Positions 43,801 through 53,038 of a stretch of 64,000 nt of DNA are shown here, one piece after another. This DNA comes from Thermogemmatispora sp042408735 (GTDB lineage Bacteria; Chloroflexota; Ktedonobacteria; Ktedonobacterales; Ktedonobacteraceae). The notes under the pieces were generated by a model that was given only the letters and a program-made list of their open reading frames with translations, was not told the DNA's origin and did no database searches. The stretch spans positions 124,001-188,000 of the forward strand of contig NZ_JBHOQV010000126.1 of NCBI RefSeq assembly GCF_042408735.1, in the 5' to 3' direction. The first letter of the stretch is position 1, and each line of letters opens with the position of its first letter. A program made the translations under genes and the position numbers.

Positions 43801-45012
43801 CTAGCTCTGGCCAGAGCGAGACCGCTCCTGTAGGATCTCCTCCAGCGCGGCAATCACAATGGCGTTCTCCTCGATCGTATTGTAGAAGTAGGGGGAGATG
43901 CGCACGAGACCGGGGCGCGAATCAACCACAATGTCGCGCTTGATTAGTTCGGCGACCACCTGCTCGGGCTGCTCTACCTCCAACATGACGATCGAGCTGC
44001 GCCGCTCCGGCTCGCGGGGAGCCCGCACCTGCCAGCCATGCTCGCGGGCCCTGGCGATCAGATCGTTGGTCAGGTAACGCGTGCGCTCGCAGATGGTCTC
44101 AACCCCAATCTCGCGCACAATCTCCATGCCCGCATTGGCAACATAGACAGAAGGCACCGCCGGCGTCCCCAGCTCGATCCGGGCTGCGTCCGGGCGAAAG
44201 GCCAGCTCGCGCGTCTTGAACTGGAACTGCTCACGATGGCCGAACCAGCCAGCTATCGTCGGCTCCAACTGCGAAAGCAGCCCCTCACGGATATAGACAA
44301 AGGCCAGGCCCGGCCCTCCCATCAGCCACTTCAGGGTGCCGCTCACCAGAATATCGATGTCCATAGCCTCGACATCGATGGGGATCTGCCCCGTGCCCTG
44401 GTAGTCATCGATCAGCAGGTAGGCCCCCTGCTTGTGGGCAATGTCGGCCACGGCCCGCACATCCTGGATGTAGCCACTGGTATAGAAGACGCGCGAAGTG
44501 GCTACCAGCAGCGTGCGCTCGTCGACCTTCTCCTCGAACAGCTCCGGGGGCGTGTAAATGCGGTCGGGACTTTCGACAAAGACGCACTCGACTCCCAGGC
44601 GCTGCTTGGCCAGCCACTGGTAGGCGAGGGTGGGAAAGTCCATGTCGGCCAATACAACCTTGTTGCGCTGACGATAATCAAAGGCGCTGGCAATCGCCCC
44701 AAGGGCCACGGAGACATTGGGCGCCAGAGCTACTTCGTGCGGCTCCGCGCCAATGATGGCCGCGAACTGACGCCGCGCCCGTTCTAGCTCACCCAGCCAA
44801 AGCTCGTACCAGGCATGCGCCCCCCATTCGTTCCAGCGCTCCATAAATTCGGCCAGACGCGCCATCCCGCGCTGCGAGAGGGCCCCCAGCGAGCAGCTAT
44901 TGAGATAGGTCTTGCGCTGGAGAATGGGGAACTCCTGCCGATAGCTCTCTAGCTCAGGATGCTCTACCGCAGGCGGTGCCGGATACGGCACACGCGACGC
45001 ATCCGTGGTCAT
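43801..45012 (-). CDS. Class V aminotransferase-family PLP enzyme
   Basis: The 403-residue fold-type I enzyme has YLNSCSLGALSQRG near the N-terminus, LLIDDYQGTGQIPIDVEAMDIDIL with the PLP-nitrogen Asp, and the Schiff-base Lys in SGTLKWLMGGPGLAFVYI. The set resembles kynureninase-like and isopenicillin-epimerase-like members of class V. The catalytic Cys loop of cysteine desulfurases is missing, so desulfurase activity is unlikely. AAGGAG lies 9 bases before the ATG 45012; earlier ATGs at 45033 and 45069 lack sites. Substrate unknown. Confidence 0.85.
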   Translation of the reverse strand: MTTDASRVPYPAPPAVEHPELESYRQEFPILQRKTYLNSCSLGALSQRGMARLAEFMERWNEWGAHAWYELWLGELERARRQFAAIIGAEPHEVALAPNVSVALGAIASAFDYRQRNKVVLADMDFPTLAYQWLAKQRLGVECVFVESPDRIYTPPELFEEKVDERTLLVATSRVFYTSGYIQDVRAVADIAHKQGAYLLIDDYQGTGQIPIDVEAMDIDILVSGTLKWLMGGPGLAFVYIREGLLSQLEPTIAGWFGHREQFQFKTRELAFRPDAARIELGTPAVPSVYVANAGMEIVREIGVETICERTRYLTNDLIARAREHGWQVRAPREPERRSSIVMLEVEQPEQVVAELIKRDIVVDSRPGLVRISPYFYNTIEENAIVIAALEEILQERSRSGQS

Positions 45013-45499
45013 GGCTGCTTGCTCCTTGCTCATGTCTTTGCAGGTTGCCTGTGGTGTGGCGTGGACCACCGCTGTGCTGAGGTGTTCAGGCCATATGTAA
45101 GTCAGCCCGGCTCAGCCTGTCCACACCTGGAAGGGCCTGGCGATCTAGCCAGGGCCGGCCCGCTGGCCGTGGCACCGGAAGAGGGTCCGCCGCGGGGGAC
45201 CTCGTTAGCAGCCTCAATCCCTGCCTCCAGCCCGGCCCAGCGCCGGACTGCAGAGTGCTGAAGACAAGACGTCGGGGCCTGGTCTCGTCCACGCAGCCCC
45301 TTTTTCGGCTCTCTTTCTATCTATTCTAGCTATTCTCGCGATGCTCAGGTCCCCCTTCATCCCCCCGGCCCCATCGGCATCCGCTACTAGCGCAGAGTAT
45401 AGCAGATCCGCCGTTCCTTGTCCTCCTCCCACCACCCCACCTCGGAGGTCGGGGGGCAAGAGCAGCCAGACTGGCATTCCTCCTATCTATCTAGTCTAT
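45013..45499. other. Intergenic region between two PLP-enzyme genes
   Basis: Contains short CTAT/CTAG-type repeats near 45320-45336 and 45483-45505. An 87-codon minus frame (45214-45477) has GGAGG only one base before its ATG and a low-complexity product, so I leave it uncalled. Confidence 0.45.
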
Positions 45500-46684
45500 C
45501 TAGACCTGCCCCCGGCGCATCAGAGTTCCGATGCTACGCAGCAGCGCGACCGCGGCCCGCTCGACCTCGTCGACGCGGCTCCAGCGTCCGAGCGTCAGAC
45601 GCAAGGCCCCCAGGGCACGCTCACGGCTCAGTCCCATCGCCAGGAGGACCGGCGAGGGGTCGGCGCTGCCTTCATGGCAGGCTGAGCCGGTTGAAGCCGC
45701 AACCTCGGGCGTGGCCGCCAGAATCTCCTCGCCGCTGAGACCGGCGACGCTGACATTGAGGGTGTTGGGCAGGCGCTCCTCGGGATGGCCGTTGAGCTGG
45801 AGACGCTCGCCCAGGCCCTCGTGCAGGCGCTGCCAGAGCAGATCGCGCAGGCGTTGCAAGCGGGCCCTTTCCGAGGACAGACGCTCAGCCGCCAGGCGGC
45901 AGGCAGCCCCCAGGGCTACGCAGGCCGCCACGTTCTCGGTTCCGGCTCGCAGGCCACGCTCCTGCCCTCCTCCGTAGAGGACCGGCTCCAGGTCAAGGTT
46001 GAGGCCATGGCGGACATAGAGCGCACCGATCCCTTTGGGAGCATAGAGCTTGTGACCGGCCACCGTTAGCAGGTCTACACCCAGCTCGGCGACGGGCGTG
46101 GGGATCTTAGCCACGCTTTGCGCCGCGTCGCTGTGCACGAGCGCGCCGTAGCGGTGAGCAATGGCTGCGATCTCGACCAGCGGCTGCACTGTGCCGGTCT
46201 CGTTGTTGGCGTGCATGATGCTCACCAGGATGGTGCGCCGATCGATCGCGCGCTCAACCTCTTCCGGCCGAACGCGCCCGTACTCGTCGACCGGCAGATA
46301 GGTGATGCGGAAGCCGTGGAGCCGCTCCAGGGCACGGCAGGTATTGAGGACCGCCGGATGCTCGCTGACCTGGGTAATGATATGGTCACCCTGCGTCCGC
46401 CGTGCCAGGGCCACGCCTCGCAAGGCCAGGTTGTCGCTCTCGGAGCCTCCCCCGGTGAAGATGATTTCCGCCGGCCTGCAGCCCAGCAGATCGGCCACCT
46501 CGGCCCGCGCGCGCTCGATGGCCTGATGGGCCACCCAACCGTAGCTATGAGCACTGGAGGGATTGCCGAAGTGCTCGCGCAGGTAGGGGAGCATGGCTTC
46601 AAGCACTACAGGATCGACCGGCGTGGTGGCATTGTAGTCGAGATAGATCGGGTCGCCGCGCAGTCCAGGATGGCGCAGGCTCAC
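45500..46684 (-). CDS. Cysteine desulfurase (NifS/IscS family)
   Basis: The 394-residue enzyme takes sulfur from cysteine for Fe-S clusters or thio-cofactors. Visible motifs are YLDYNATTPVDP, GGGSESDNLALRG, HANNETGTVQP, VHSDAAQSVAK, the PLP Lys in AGHKLYAPKG, and the active-site Cys in STGSACHEGS near residue 330. The short loop around that Cys fits class I (NifS/IscS). No IscU/SufU scaffold is adjacent, so it may serve tRNA thiolation or general sulfur supply. The GTG start has AAGGAGG 5 bases upstream. It follows the decarboxylase gene by 62 bases. Confidence 0.93.
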   Translation of the reverse strand: MSLRHPGLRGDPIYLDYNATTPVDPVVLEAMLPYLREHFGNPSSAHSYGWVAHQAIERARAEVADLLGCRPAEIIFTGGGSESDNLALRGVALARRTQGDHIITQVSEHPAVLNTCRALERLHGFRITYLPVDEYGRVRPEEVERAIDRRTILVSIMHANNETGTVQPLVEIAAIAHRYGALVHSDAAQSVAKIPTPVAELGVDLLTVAGHKLYAPKGIGALYVRHGLNLDLEPVLYGGGQERGLRAGTENVAACVALGAACRLAAERLSSERARLQRLRDLLWQRLHEGLGERLQLNGHPEERLPNTLNVSVAGLSGEEILAATPEVAASTGSACHEGSADPSPVLLAMGLSRERALGALRLTLGRWSRVDEVERAAVALLRSIGTLMRRGQV

Positions 46685-46746
46685 ACTGACCTCCTTCCTG
46701 ACTCACTGTTGTTGTCAGCCTCCCTTTGATGCAAGGGCTGCGATGC

Positions 46747-48246
46747 CTAGAAGCCTCGGGCCAGCTCCTCCTGTAGTCCATCTTGCAGCTCACGCCAGAG
46801 GCCGCGCACGGTCTCCTCGCTGGTACGCAGGTTGCCGATGGCGGCCCGCAGGCTATATCTGCCGCGCAGCCTGGTATGCGAGAGAAAATAGTGGCCCGCC
46901 CCATTGATGCGATTGAGCAGGCGCTCGTTAAGGGAGGTCAACCGCTCTTCGTCGTCGAGACCACGCGGATGGGCCCGGAAGCAGACCGTACTGAAGGGAG
47001 TGGGGGCCAGACGCTCGAAGTCGGGGGCCTCGTCGATCCACTGCGCCAACAGGTGGCCAAGACGGATGTGCTCGCGCAAGCGGGCCTGCAGACCCTCCTG
47101 CCCAAAGTAGCGCATGATCATCCAGAGCTTCAAGGCCCGGAAGCGCCGCCCAAGCGAGATCCCATAATCCATCAGATTGGGAGCCTCCTCCTCGGTGCGC
47201 AGGATCTCGAGGACTAGACTGAAGGTCGCCTTGACAATCTCGGGCTTGCGCGTGAAAAAGACGCTGCAGTCGAGCGGCGTGAAGAGCCACTTGTGAGGGT
47301 TGACGATAAAGCTGTCGGCCCGCTCGCAGCCAGCCAGGATATGGCGGTACTCCGGCAGCAAGGCGGCAGAGCCAGCGTACGAGGCATCGATGTGCAGCCA
47401 GAGACCATAGCGCTCGCAGAGATCGGCGATCGCCGGAACCGGATCGACGCTGGTGGTAGAAGTTGTCCCAACGGTCGCCACGACGGCAAAGGGTCGCCAA
47501 CCAGCCGCCAGGTCCTCTTTGATGGCCCGCTCCAGGGCGGCAACATCCATGCGGTATTCGTCATCGACAGGAATCTTGCGCAGCCCCTCCAGCCCCACAC
47601 CCAGAACAATGCCAGCCTTGTCGACGGCGGAGTGAGCTTCCTGCGAGGCATAATAGCGCAGCCGCGGAACCTCGGGCCGCCCACTCATACCGCGCTGACG
47701 GATCTGGAGGTCGCTGAGAGCCTCGCGCGCCGCCGCCAGGGCGTAGAGCGTGCCAGCCGAGGCGGTGTCGTTGATGACCCCAAAGAGCGGCCCTGGCAAG
47801 CCAAGCATCTGTCGGAGCCAATCAAGGGCCACCTGCTCTAGCTCGGTGGCCGCCGGCGAGGTGCGCCAGAGCATGGCATTAACGTTGAGGGCCGCTGTCA
47901 GCATCTCGCCGAGGATCCCCGGTCCGGAGCCGGTAATGCCAAAGAAAGCCATGAAGCCCGGCGCGTTCCAGTGGGTAATGCCGGGCAGGAGAATGCGCTC
48001 AAAGTCGGCAAGGATGGCCTGCATCGATTCGGGCTGCTGCGGCGGCTGGGCCGGCAAGGCCCGCCGGATGTCGCCCGGCTGGGTGCGCGCCAGGACGGGA
48101 TAGTCAGCGGCATGCTCGAGATAATCGGCCATCCAGTCAACCACCTGATGGGCATAGAGGCGAAAGCTGGCCGGGTCCATGTCGCCAGTGGCTTGCTCTT
48201 GCTGGGCAGAATCAAGGGCTGCTCGCTTCTGCTCTCTCTCTTCCAT
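46747..48246 (-). CDS. Group II pyridoxal-dependent decarboxylase (aromatic-L-amino-acid decarboxylase-like)
   Basis: The 499-residue enzyme matches the AADC family. The substrate-side N-terminal segment is ITHWNAPGFMAFFGITGSGPG, followed by NDTASAGTLYALAAAR, WLHIDASYAGSAALLPEYR, and the PLP Lys in FIVNPHKWLFTPLDC. The mobile-loop region toward the C-terminus is present (LMDYGISLGRRFRALKLWMIMRYFG split over two helices). It should decarboxylate an aromatic amino acid such as Trp, Tyr or Phe; specificity cannot be read. ATG 48246 is used; another at 48273 has GAGG 6 bases away. It probably shares a transcript with the desulfurase. Confidence 0.9.
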   Translation of the reverse strand: MEEREQKRAALDSAQQEQATGDMDPASFRLYAHQVVDWMADYLEHAADYPVLARTQPGDIRRALPAQPPQQPESMQAILADFERILLPGITHWNAPGFMAFFGITGSGPGILGEMLTAALNVNAMLWRTSPAATELEQVALDWLRQMLGLPGPLFGVINDTASAGTLYALAAAREALSDLQIRQRGMSGRPEVPRLRYYASQEAHSAVDKAGIVLGVGLEGLRKIPVDDEYRMDVAALERAIKEDLAAGWRPFAVVATVGTTSTTSVDPVPAIADLCERYGLWLHIDASYAGSAALLPEYRHILAGCERADSFIVNPHKWLFTPLDCSVFFTRKPEIVKATFSLVLEILRTEEEAPNLMDYGISLGRRFRALKLWMIMRYFGQEGLQARLREHIRLGHLLAQWIDEAPDFERLAPTPFSTVCFRAHPRGLDDEERLTSLNERLLNRINGAGHYFLSHTRLRGRYSLRAAIGNLRTSEETVRGLWRELQDGLQEELARGF

Positions 48247-48735
48247 AGCCAGAATTCCTGCTCCTCTCGACATCAACGGCCTCGCCCCGCCTCCCACGGG
48301 CTTCCAGCCACCGGGGACTATGGCCCCGAGCAGAGTGCCGGAGACCTTGTCCGCGAGGCACTCGCCTGGCCAATCCCTCACCAGGTGAGAGCGAGAGCGG
48401 GAAACCCAGGAGCCGGACGAGGACCGATCGTTTAGATCTTATCACATCTGGCTTGAGGGAGGGGACGCCCCAGGCACCGGCTGGCCCCGGCGCTCTTCAG
48501 AGAAGAGGGAAGAGGATAAGAAGAAGAGAAAGCGAGCCAGCCCCCAAGCCACCACCAGCATCCTCCCTCCCATGGTCTCGCCCTGTTCCTCATTCCTCCG
48601 ATCACCAAGCAAGAGGGAGAAACTCAGAGAGAGAACAAAGGAGAGGAGAAGGAGGATGCTGCGGTGCTAGGCTAGCGCCGGCCCGCTGAGTAGATAGGCA
48701 ATGATACGCGACTACGGGCCTTGAGTGATCAGCTC
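48247..48735. other. Intergenic region with polypurine tract
   Basis: About 490 bases. A 38-base almost pure purine run lies at 48499-48536 on the plus strand. On the minus strand TAAGAT near 48435 is a possible -10 of the decarboxylase gene but no -35 fits. No gene is supported. Confidence 0.4.
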
Positions 48736-49011
48736 TTAGCTGAGGCCAAACTTCTGGGCCAGCTCGCGGTTGGATGGCTCGACGAGGACGGTGCCATCGG
48801 GAAAGACGATGGTGGGAACGCTGCGCATACCCCCATTGACCCGCATGACGTAGGCAGCCGCCTGCTCGTCTTTTTCTATATCGATGTAGTCATAGACGAT
48901 GTGGTGTTCATCGAGCCAGCGCTTTGCTCTGCGACAATCACCACACCAGCTCGTTGCATATACCTTGATTTGCTGTTGGGTAATAGTCGAAGCGGTAGCG
49001 TGTCTTTCCAC
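48736..49011 (-). CDS. Glutaredoxin-like protein (mycoredoxin type)
   Basis: The 91-residue thioredoxin-fold protein has the redox motif WCGDC near residue 22, the cis-Pro segment SVPTIVF and the acidic C-terminal helix of glutaredoxins. A CGDC-type site with RRAK after it resembles mycoredoxin-like proteins of bacteria that use thiols other than glutathione, but the thiol partner is unknown. The frame is open to 49254, but AAGGAG 8 bases before the GTG at 49011, right in front of the fold, sets the start. Confidence 0.88.
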   Translation of the reverse strand: MERHATASTITQQQIKVYATSWCGDCRRAKRWLDEHHIVYDYIDIEKDEQAAAYVMRVNGGMRSVPTIVFPDGTVLVEPSNRELAQKFGLS

Positions 49012-49425
49012 TGGGATAGCTCCTTGGGAATGCGATGATAGTGGAGGGCCGAACCCCGGGTTACACTTTATAGAAACACGCCCGGCACGTTCATCTATTC
49101 CTGAGCCTCCGCTCTGGACCGATGTGCCCCATGCCAGTCCAGCGCCGGACCTGCTCTCGGCCACCGCTTTGGGGTCAGAGAGGCTGGCGGAGGGAGATGC
49201 TGCAACCTTTTTCGTCCTTTGGATGTTATAAGGATCAGGCGCGGGGAGGAACATCTCTTCTGCAAGCGAGATGATAAGCTAAGCGGGAGGCAGAAGGAAG
49301 AAAGGAGAGGAGGCCAACGCAAGCTGTGATGCCGGCATCCACAAAGACAACTACCAAGCGCAGCAGATCGTGCCTGTCGCGGCAAGATTCCGGGGTAGGT
49401 CAGGGTCTGGGGCAGGGCAGTGCCC
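49012..49425. other. Divergent intergenic region
   Basis: Between glutaredoxin and the sigma factor. It holds the near-palindrome AACCCcGGGTT (49052-49062) next to a TATAAA (minus strand, near 49069), a candidate operator and -10 for the glutaredoxin gene. No gene is supported. Confidence 0.4.
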
Positions 49426-50043
49426 ATGACCCACACTGACAGGCCCAACTCTGATCAGGAGCAGGCACTCCTTTCTGGCCTGCTCGCCGATCTCGATCAC
49501 TGCTTTGAGCAGGTCGTTATGTATTATGAGCAGCGTCTCTTTGCTTTCGCCCTGCGCCTGAGCGGAAGCTACGAGGAGGCACAAGAGATTACCCAGGACG
49601 CCTTCGTGCGGGCCTATCACGCCCTGGCCAGCTATCCCCGCGAGCAGTTGCGCGGCCTGGCCCTGCGCTCCTGGCTCTATCAGATCGTTCTCAACGTAAC
49701 GCGCAACCACCTGCGCAAGAGCCGTCGTCTGCCCACCAGCATTTCGCTGGAGGAGGTCGGCATCGGTCATAGCGAGGAGCCGGAGAGCGCGCCCGCTGAC
49801 AGTCCCGAGGCCTGCCTGGAGGCCCACGAGCGACAGCGTCTTCTGCAGCAAGCGCTGCAGACCTTGCCGCTCGCCTATCGCGAGGTGGTCGTCTTGCGAC
49901 ACCTCGAAGGTCTGAGCTACGTCGAAATGGCACGCCTGCTCAATCAGCCAGTGGGCACAGTCAAAGCGCGAGTACACCGTGGCCTGGCGCAGCTACGCCG
50001 GGTCCTGGTCGACTATCATGCCCATGAGGTGCTCTATGACTGA
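49426..50043 (+). CDS. ECF-type RNA polymerase sigma factor
   Basis: The 205-residue protein has region 2 (FALRLSGSYEEAQEITQDAFVRAYHAL, with the DNA-melting helix after it) and region 4 (LPLAYREVVVLRHLEGLSYVEMARLLNQPVGTVKARVHRGL split over the helix-turn-helix), with no region 3, so it is a group 4 (ECF) sigma. The linker is acidic and proline-containing. ATG 49426 lies 8 bases behind GGGGCAGGG. Its end overlaps the start of the alkyltransferase gene by 8 bases, the position normally taken by an anti-sigma factor. Confidence 0.92.
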   Translation: MTHTDRPNSDQEQALLSGLLADLDHCFEQVVMYYEQRLFAFALRLSGSYEEAQEITQDAFVRAYHALASYPREQLRGLALRSWLYQIVLNVTRNHLRKSRRLPTSISLEEVGIGHSEEPESAPADSPEACLEAHERQRLLQQALQTLPLAYREVVVLRHLEGLSYVEMARLLNQPVGTVKARVHRGLAQLRRVLVDYHAHEVLYD

Positions 50044-50884
50044 GAAGCAATCCTGCAACAGCCTGGAGCCGGCACAGCAACTTGTTCGCGAGCTGCGTGC
50101 CCTCCAACGGGGGGTCCTCCCCCCACCCACCCTACGCTCTCGCGTCTTGATCCGGGTCGGACTGGCGGACGGTTATCTGTGTCTCCCTTCACCGCTCGGG
50201 CCGGTCTTCGTGGCGCTGAACTCCTACGGCATTTCAGCCGTGGACCATGCCGCAGATGCCACTCACTTCGAGGAGCGCTTTCGGGCCCAGTTTGGACGGA
50301 CCATCTTTCCACTCGATCGTGACGAGGCCCAGGCCTGGGCCTGGCGGATCGAGTCAGCCCTGCAGACGGGTCAGACGGCAACCCTGCCTTACGATCTACG
50401 CGGGCGCAGTCCTTTCGAACAGGCCGTACTCTGCAAGACCTTGCTGATCCCCTACGGCGAGGTACGCCCCTACGCCTGGGTAGCGCGCGAGATCGGGCAG
50501 CCACGGGCCGTACGGGCCGTGGGCAGCGCCCTGGCTCGCAATCCTATCCCGCTGCTGATCCCCTGTCACCGCGTGGTGCGCAGCGATTGCCAGATCGGCA
50601 ACTACAGCCTGGGCGGCCCCGCCAATAAGCGAGCCTTGCTGCAAGCTGAAGGCGTCGATCTGGCTCTGATGGAGCAGCTCGCCGCCAGGGGGGTGCGCTA
50701 CATCGGCAGCAAGACGACGCACATCTACTGCTTCCCAACCTGCCAGTACGCCCGCCGTATCGCCCCGGAGCATCGCCAGTCCCTGCATTCACCGGAGGAG
50801 GCGGCCCGTCTCGGCTATCGGCCCTGCCAGCGATGTCGTCCCGCCCCTCCCACCGGTCTGCGCGCCAGTGGGGCCGGCAAGTAA
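50036..50884 (+). CDS. Methylated-DNA-protein cysteine methyltransferase fused to a C-terminal Ada zinc-binding domain
   Basis: The 282-residue protein has three parts. Residues 1-48 include LRALQRGVLPPPTLRSRVLIRVG, which resembles the tail of anti-sigma factors. Residues about 49-210 form an alkylguanine-DNA alkyltransferase with the acceptor Cys177 in IPCHRVV. Residues 218-270 match the Ada methyl-phosphotriester zinc domain, with Cys232, Cys236, Cys264 and Cys267 as ligands. In E. coli Ada the zinc domain is N-terminal and an AraC helix-turn-helix follows; here the order is reversed and no HTH exists. The 8-base overlap with the ECF sigma gene implies coupled translation. It should repair O6-alkylguanine and may sense alkylation for the sigma factor; the latter is inference. 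Confidence 0.88.
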   Translation: MTEKQSCNSLEPAQQLVRELRALQRGVLPPPTLRSRVLIRVGLADGYLCLPSPLGPVFVALNSYGISAVDHAADATHFEERFRAQFGRTIFPLDRDEAQAWAWRIESALQTGQTATLPYDLRGRSPFEQAVLCKTLLIPYGEVRPYAWVAREIGQPRAVRAVGSALARNPIPLLIPCHRVVRSDCQIGNYSLGGPANKRALLQAEGVDLALMEQLAARGVRYIGSKTTHIYCFPTCQYARRIAPEHRQSLHSPEEAARLGYRPCQRCRPAPPTGLRASGAGK

Positions 50885-50917
50885 ACCGCCAGCGGGTGCC
50901 CGCCGGCCCCTGGCACC

Positions 50918-52156
50918 TCAGCCGGCGCTAGCCCCCTGGCCCAGGCGCTCGAGCAATCGCTCCAGCAGCCGTCGGCCTCCGCTGGCAACCAGACGCGGGC
51001 TACGCGCCATGATCCCCATGAGCAGGCCCGCTGTGAACTCGCCGCGCATGGCCTGGGCCCACTGAGCGGGGGTCAGGCGTCGGAGCAGGATCAGGGCATC
51101 GTCCCACTGTTCATCGCGGTAGGCGGCGATGTGGCGATTGATCAGATAGGCCAGCTCCATCTCGCGCCCAAAGCGAGCGCGCCAGCGCCGGTCGAAACGC
51201 TCAAGGAAAGCAGCCGAGGTATTGCCCTCCCTGATGGCCTCCGCCGCAACCTCGCCGGCCAGGCGTCCGGCATAGATGGCAAAGCGAATGCCCTCGCCCA
51301 CCAGCGTCGACCCGTGGCCGCCGGCATCCCCCGCCAGCAAGAGGCCCGCCGCGGAGAACCGTTCCGCCGGCCCCTCCGCCGGAAAGAGGCCCGTGTGATA
51401 CTCCAGCGGACTGGCCCCCCGCAGCTTCTCGCGCAGGTGCGGCTCCTCACGAACAAGATACTCCAGATAGCGGCGCGCATCATCGTCGCTATCGGGATGA
51501 ATGACCCCGACGCCGACGCGCACCCGTCCCTGGCCGCGGGGAAAGACCCAGGCGTAGCCGCTGGGAGCCACCGCGCTCCCCATTAACAGGTACAGCTCTT
51601 CCTGGGGATAGTGCGGGGCATAGAGATCGTACTCCGCCCCGTAGCCATAGCGCCGGAAGGCGCCAGCCAGCCCCGCCCTCACGGCTATATGACGGGCCAT
51701 GCCGCTGGCGTCGATGGTCAGGGCGGCCCCGATAGTCAGGCGGCGCCCCCGCTCGTCGCGCACCGTGACCCCGCTCACGCGCCCATCCTCAAGCAGCACC
51801 TGGTCGACCGCATGGCGCAGGCGCAGCTCTGCACCGGCAGCGATGGCACGAGCAGCCAGATGCTGATAGAGAGCGCGCACATCGAGAACGCACGCCACCG
51901 GCGGATCATAGCGCAGCGCCACCTCCTGCCGCGGCGAGAGAAAAAAGACCTGCGGGATCGGATGGTAGAGCTGGGCTGGCACGCCCAGCTCCTGCATATC
52001 CTTGATCCAGCTTCCGCCGCTGGTATGGACCGGATAGCCGATCTCGCTCTGCCGTTCCAAGACCAGGACCCTGATCCCCTGGCGTGCCACCGCCTCAGCG
52101 GCGGCCAGTCCCGCCGGTCCCCCCCCCACAACGACAACATCCCTGGACTCCTGCAT
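50918..52156 (-). CDS. Geranylgeranyl reductase-like FAD-dependent oxidoreductase
   Basis: The 412-residue flavoprotein starts with VVVVGGGPAGLAAAEAVARQG and an acidic strand end (LVLERQSEIGYPVHTSG). It has IDASGMAR in the middle and the FAD ribityl motif LLLAGDAGGHGSTLVGEGIRFA. The layout fits the geranylgeranyl / digeranylgeranyl-glycerophospholipid reductase group, which saturates isoprenoid chains; menaquinone or lipid side chains are possible targets. The C-terminal 100 residues are helical. AGAGGA lies 8 bases before ATG 52156. It converges with the alkyltransferase gene. Confidence 0.85.
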   Translation of the reverse strand: MQESRDVVVVGGGPAGLAAAEAVARQGIRVLVLERQSEIGYPVHTSGGSWIKDMQELGVPAQLYHPIPQVFFLSPRQEVALRYDPPVACVLDVRALYQHLAARAIAAGAELRLRHAVDQVLLEDGRVSGVTVRDERGRRLTIGAALTIDASGMARHIAVRAGLAGAFRRYGYGAEYDLYAPHYPQEELYLLMGSAVAPSGYAWVFPRGQGRVRVGVGVIHPDSDDDARRYLEYLVREEPHLREKLRGASPLEYHTGLFPAEGPAERFSAAGLLLAGDAGGHGSTLVGEGIRFAIYAGRLAGEVAAEAIREGNTSAAFLERFDRRWRARFGREMELAYLINRHIAAYRDEQWDDALILLRRLTPAQWAQAMRGEFTAGLLMGIMARSPRLVASGGRRLLERLLERLGQGASAG

Positions 52157-52276
52157 AGGCACTGTCCTCTTCCTTTCTGCTCTGCTTCGTTTCTCCCTGG
52201 TTTCTGGCCTGGACCCCCGCCGGGTCAAACTGCCCGAGCGCTCCGCAGGCCCGCCTCGCCCAGGCAGCAGCCGCGG

Positions 52277-53038
52277 CTAGCGCCCGTTTTCCGTGCGATG
52301 AAACTCCTCGGCATAGGCGAGCTGATGGCGGGCGCCGCACTCCTGAGCTCCACGCCGCACGCGCTCCACCACCTGCTCAAAATGGTCCCCAACCTGGCTG
52401 GCATGGGCCTGCAGTGCCTGCAGCTTCAGCTCGATAGTTTCAGAAATGTCTTCGGCATGGTTGGGCACGGGCGCCCCCATAATGTAGATCTCGCGCACCC
52501 GATGGGGCCGCAGCCCCTCGGTCAACAGCTCCGGGAAGTCCCAGGCGTTCTGGGAAGCGGGGTAGATCGCCTCCAGGGCCATACGCCCCGCTGTCAGATG
52601 GTCAGGATGATAGCGGCCCAGCATGAGGACAGGCGTCCACGAGCGCTCGGGCGACTGGCAGACCACGCGTGTGGGACGATAGAGGCGCAGCAGCCGCACC
52701 AGCTCACGCTTCAGCTCGCGCGTTGGCTGGAGCTGCCCATCGGGGTAATCCAGGAAAATCACCTCTTTCACACCCAGCACCTGACAGGCCGCCCGCTGCT
52801 CAGCCTTGCGCGTCTCAATGGTGCGCTGCCGTGCCTCCACGCTGACATCCAGGGCCTCATCCGGTCCTCCCCCTCCTCCATCGGTGCAGATGACATAGTA
52901 GACCTCCCATCCCTCACGCACCCAACGCGCCACGCTGCCGGCACAGCCGAACTCCGCATCATCGGGATGGGCCACAATCACCATTGCACGCCTGGCTTGC
53001 TCTCTCGCTGTCACAACCGTTGCTTCTTGTCCCTGCAT
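52277..53038 (-). CDS. PIG-L family N-acetyl sugar deacetylase (LmbE-like)
   Basis: The 253-residue protein has the zinc motif AHPDDAEFG near residue 22, a GGGGG loop after the next strand (CTDGGGGGPD), and the later metal His in GRYHPDHLTAG. The family removes acetyl groups from N-acetylglucosamine conjugates, for example in mycothiol or bacillithiol synthesis or natural-product glycosides. The mycoredoxin-like glutaredoxin 3.3 kb away makes a low-molecular-weight thiol link possible but unproven. Start is ATG 53038, one codon after a TTG, with GAGGAG upstream. Confidence 0.88.
   Translation of the reverse strand: MQGQEATVVTAREQARRAMVIVAHPDDAEFGCAGSVARWVREGWEVYYVICTDGGGGGPDEALDVSVEARQRTIETRKAEQRAACQVLGVKEVIFLDYPDGQLQPTRELKRELVRLLRLYRPTRVVCQSPERSWTPVLMLGRYHPDHLTAGRMALEAIYPASQNAWDFPELLTEGLRPHRVREIYIMGAPVPNHAEDISETIELKLQALQAHASQVGDHFEQVVERVRRGAQECGARHQLAYAEEFHRTENGR

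Noticed and set aside
45214..45477. Minus-strand 87-codon frame preceded by AGGAGGA
   Set aside because: The ribosome site is only one base from the ATG, the product is low complexity, and the frame overlaps short repeats.
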